The notes under the pieces are model-generated. The model ran no database searches. It saw only the letters and a list, made by a program, of their open reading frames with translations, and was not told the DNA's origin. A DNA stretch of 64,000 nt from NCBI RefSeq assembly GCF_017569185.1, contig NZ_CP071869.1:124001-188000 (forward strand). The letters are read 5' to 3'. The stretch is from Polaribacter cellanae (lineage in GTDB: Bacteria; Bacteroidota; Bacteroidia; Flavobacteriales; Flavobacteriaceae). Positions 63,623-64,000 of this stretch are shown piece after piece (position 1 is the first letter of the stretch; every line of letters starts with the position of its first letter). The position numbers and the translations under genes are program-made.

Positions 63623-64000
63623 TCGCCTAATAGTATAAAATTCGTGTGTGTTTCTAAATTTAATTCTTTAAAAATAGGATTTTTGCTTTCTAAAAAATAC
63701 AAATTTTTAATGTATTTGTAGGTTATTTTGTATAATCTTGAATTTAAAATGATGTCTCCTAATAAATACAATGGAAATTCGTTAGTATCTAATTTTAATT
63801 GTTCTGCAACGAATAAAATATAATATAAAAAATCTTCATTAGAAGTATATGTAAAAGAGTTGTAGAGCAGTAATTTTTTATTTTCTAAAACAACAATATC
63901 GAAAGTGGTTTTAGAAACATGTACATACATTGTTTTTGTATCACTCTTATTCTGTTGAATTAACTTATCAATCAATACAGAACTATGATGTTTGTAATTA
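63619..64000 (-). CDS. DUF3822 family protein, 5' end beyond window
   Basis: The frame is open from 63619 to the window end (no stop before 64000). It reads HHSSVLIDKLIQQNKSDTKT and FDIVVLENKKLLLYNSFTY, typical of DUF3822, an actin-fold-like family of unknown function that often precedes rsmD in flavobacteria (recollection). A TTG at 63975 should not be taken as start, because conserved sequence continues upstream. Confidence 0.8.
   Translation of the reverse strand, partial: NYKHHSSVLIDKLIQQNKSDTKTMYVHVSKTTFDIVVLENKKLLLYNSFTYTSNEDFLYYILFVAEQLKLDTNEFPLYLLGDIILNSRLYKITYKYIKNLYFLESKNPIFKELNLETHTNFILLGE

Noticed and set aside
1..64000. CRISPR arrays, restriction or other phage-defence systems
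   Set aside because: I saw no evenly spaced direct repeats and no recognisable defence genes; the accessory regions hold importers, enzymes and mobile-element debris.

Overview
The window is one contiguous stretch of an AT-rich genome that I place in the Flavobacteriaceae (Bacteroidota), most likely a marine Polaribacter/Tenacibaculum-type bacterium. This rests on SusC/SusD pairs, promoters of the TTG-N17-20-TAnnTTTG type, a Bacteroidota-type ECF sigma factor, a C40 peptidase beside a thiolase, and a surA/ppiC/moxR cluster. The genus is inference.

Layout. 1-9 kb is housekeeping: dapF (cut by the window edge), an HtrA/Deg protease, clpC, gyrA and a secreted TPR protein. 9.0-10.7 kb is an insertion sequence that landed in the terminator behind the TPR gene. 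10.7-16.2 kb is housekeeping again: C40 peptidase, thiolase, a PgpH-like c-di-AMP phosphodiesterase, tRNA-Ser and tRNA-Pro, an integrase stub and ndk. 16.2-25.1 kb is an accessory zone: a dead ISAs1 element, an orphan ECF sigma factor, an IS1595 fragment, two alkaline-phosphatase-superfamily enzymes on either side of a DAO-family flavoenzyme, a MORN protein, and a mosaic of IS982, IS256 and phosphoglucomutase remnants.

25.1-39.2 kb is the most interesting region. It is a LacI-controlled locus that appears to import and break down purine nucleosides or nucleotides. It holds a SusC (frameshifted in this sequence), SusD, a GATase-like protein, ribokinase, a phytase-like lipoprotein, a nucleoside deaminase-type amidohydrolase, a nucleoside:H+ symporter, purine nucleoside phosphorylase, a small membrane protein, a transaldolase-family enzyme, an unknown 99-residue protein and an e(P4)-type acid phosphatase. 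The predicted path runs from outer-membrane dephosphorylation and uptake, through deamination and phosphorolysis, to ribose phosphate and the pentose phosphate pathway. A fossil xanthine dehydrogenase N-terminus fused to an integrase C-terminus lies at the distal end, followed by a small mobile-element graveyard.

40.0-48.6 kb is a second importer locus: a RagA-like receptor, a RagB-like lipoprotein, a frameshifted surface lipoprotein and an M16 metallopeptidase. It probably handles peptides. 48.6-51.6 kb has an IS630 remnant, an SGNH hydrolase and a complete IS1595-type element with target duplication.

51.6-64 kb returns to core genes: tRNA-Met, a START-like protein, a class IV aminotransferase, YqgE/AlgH, HU, an AAA-ATPase/recQ/fmt operon, DUF493, a three-gene SurA/parvulin operon ending in moxR, rsmD and a DUF3822 gene cut by the window edge.

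The two frameshifts in importer genes (about 27.03 and 45.05 kb) both lie in or beside A-rich runs. They could be sequencing errors, so I report those genes as broken in this sequence rather than in the organism.
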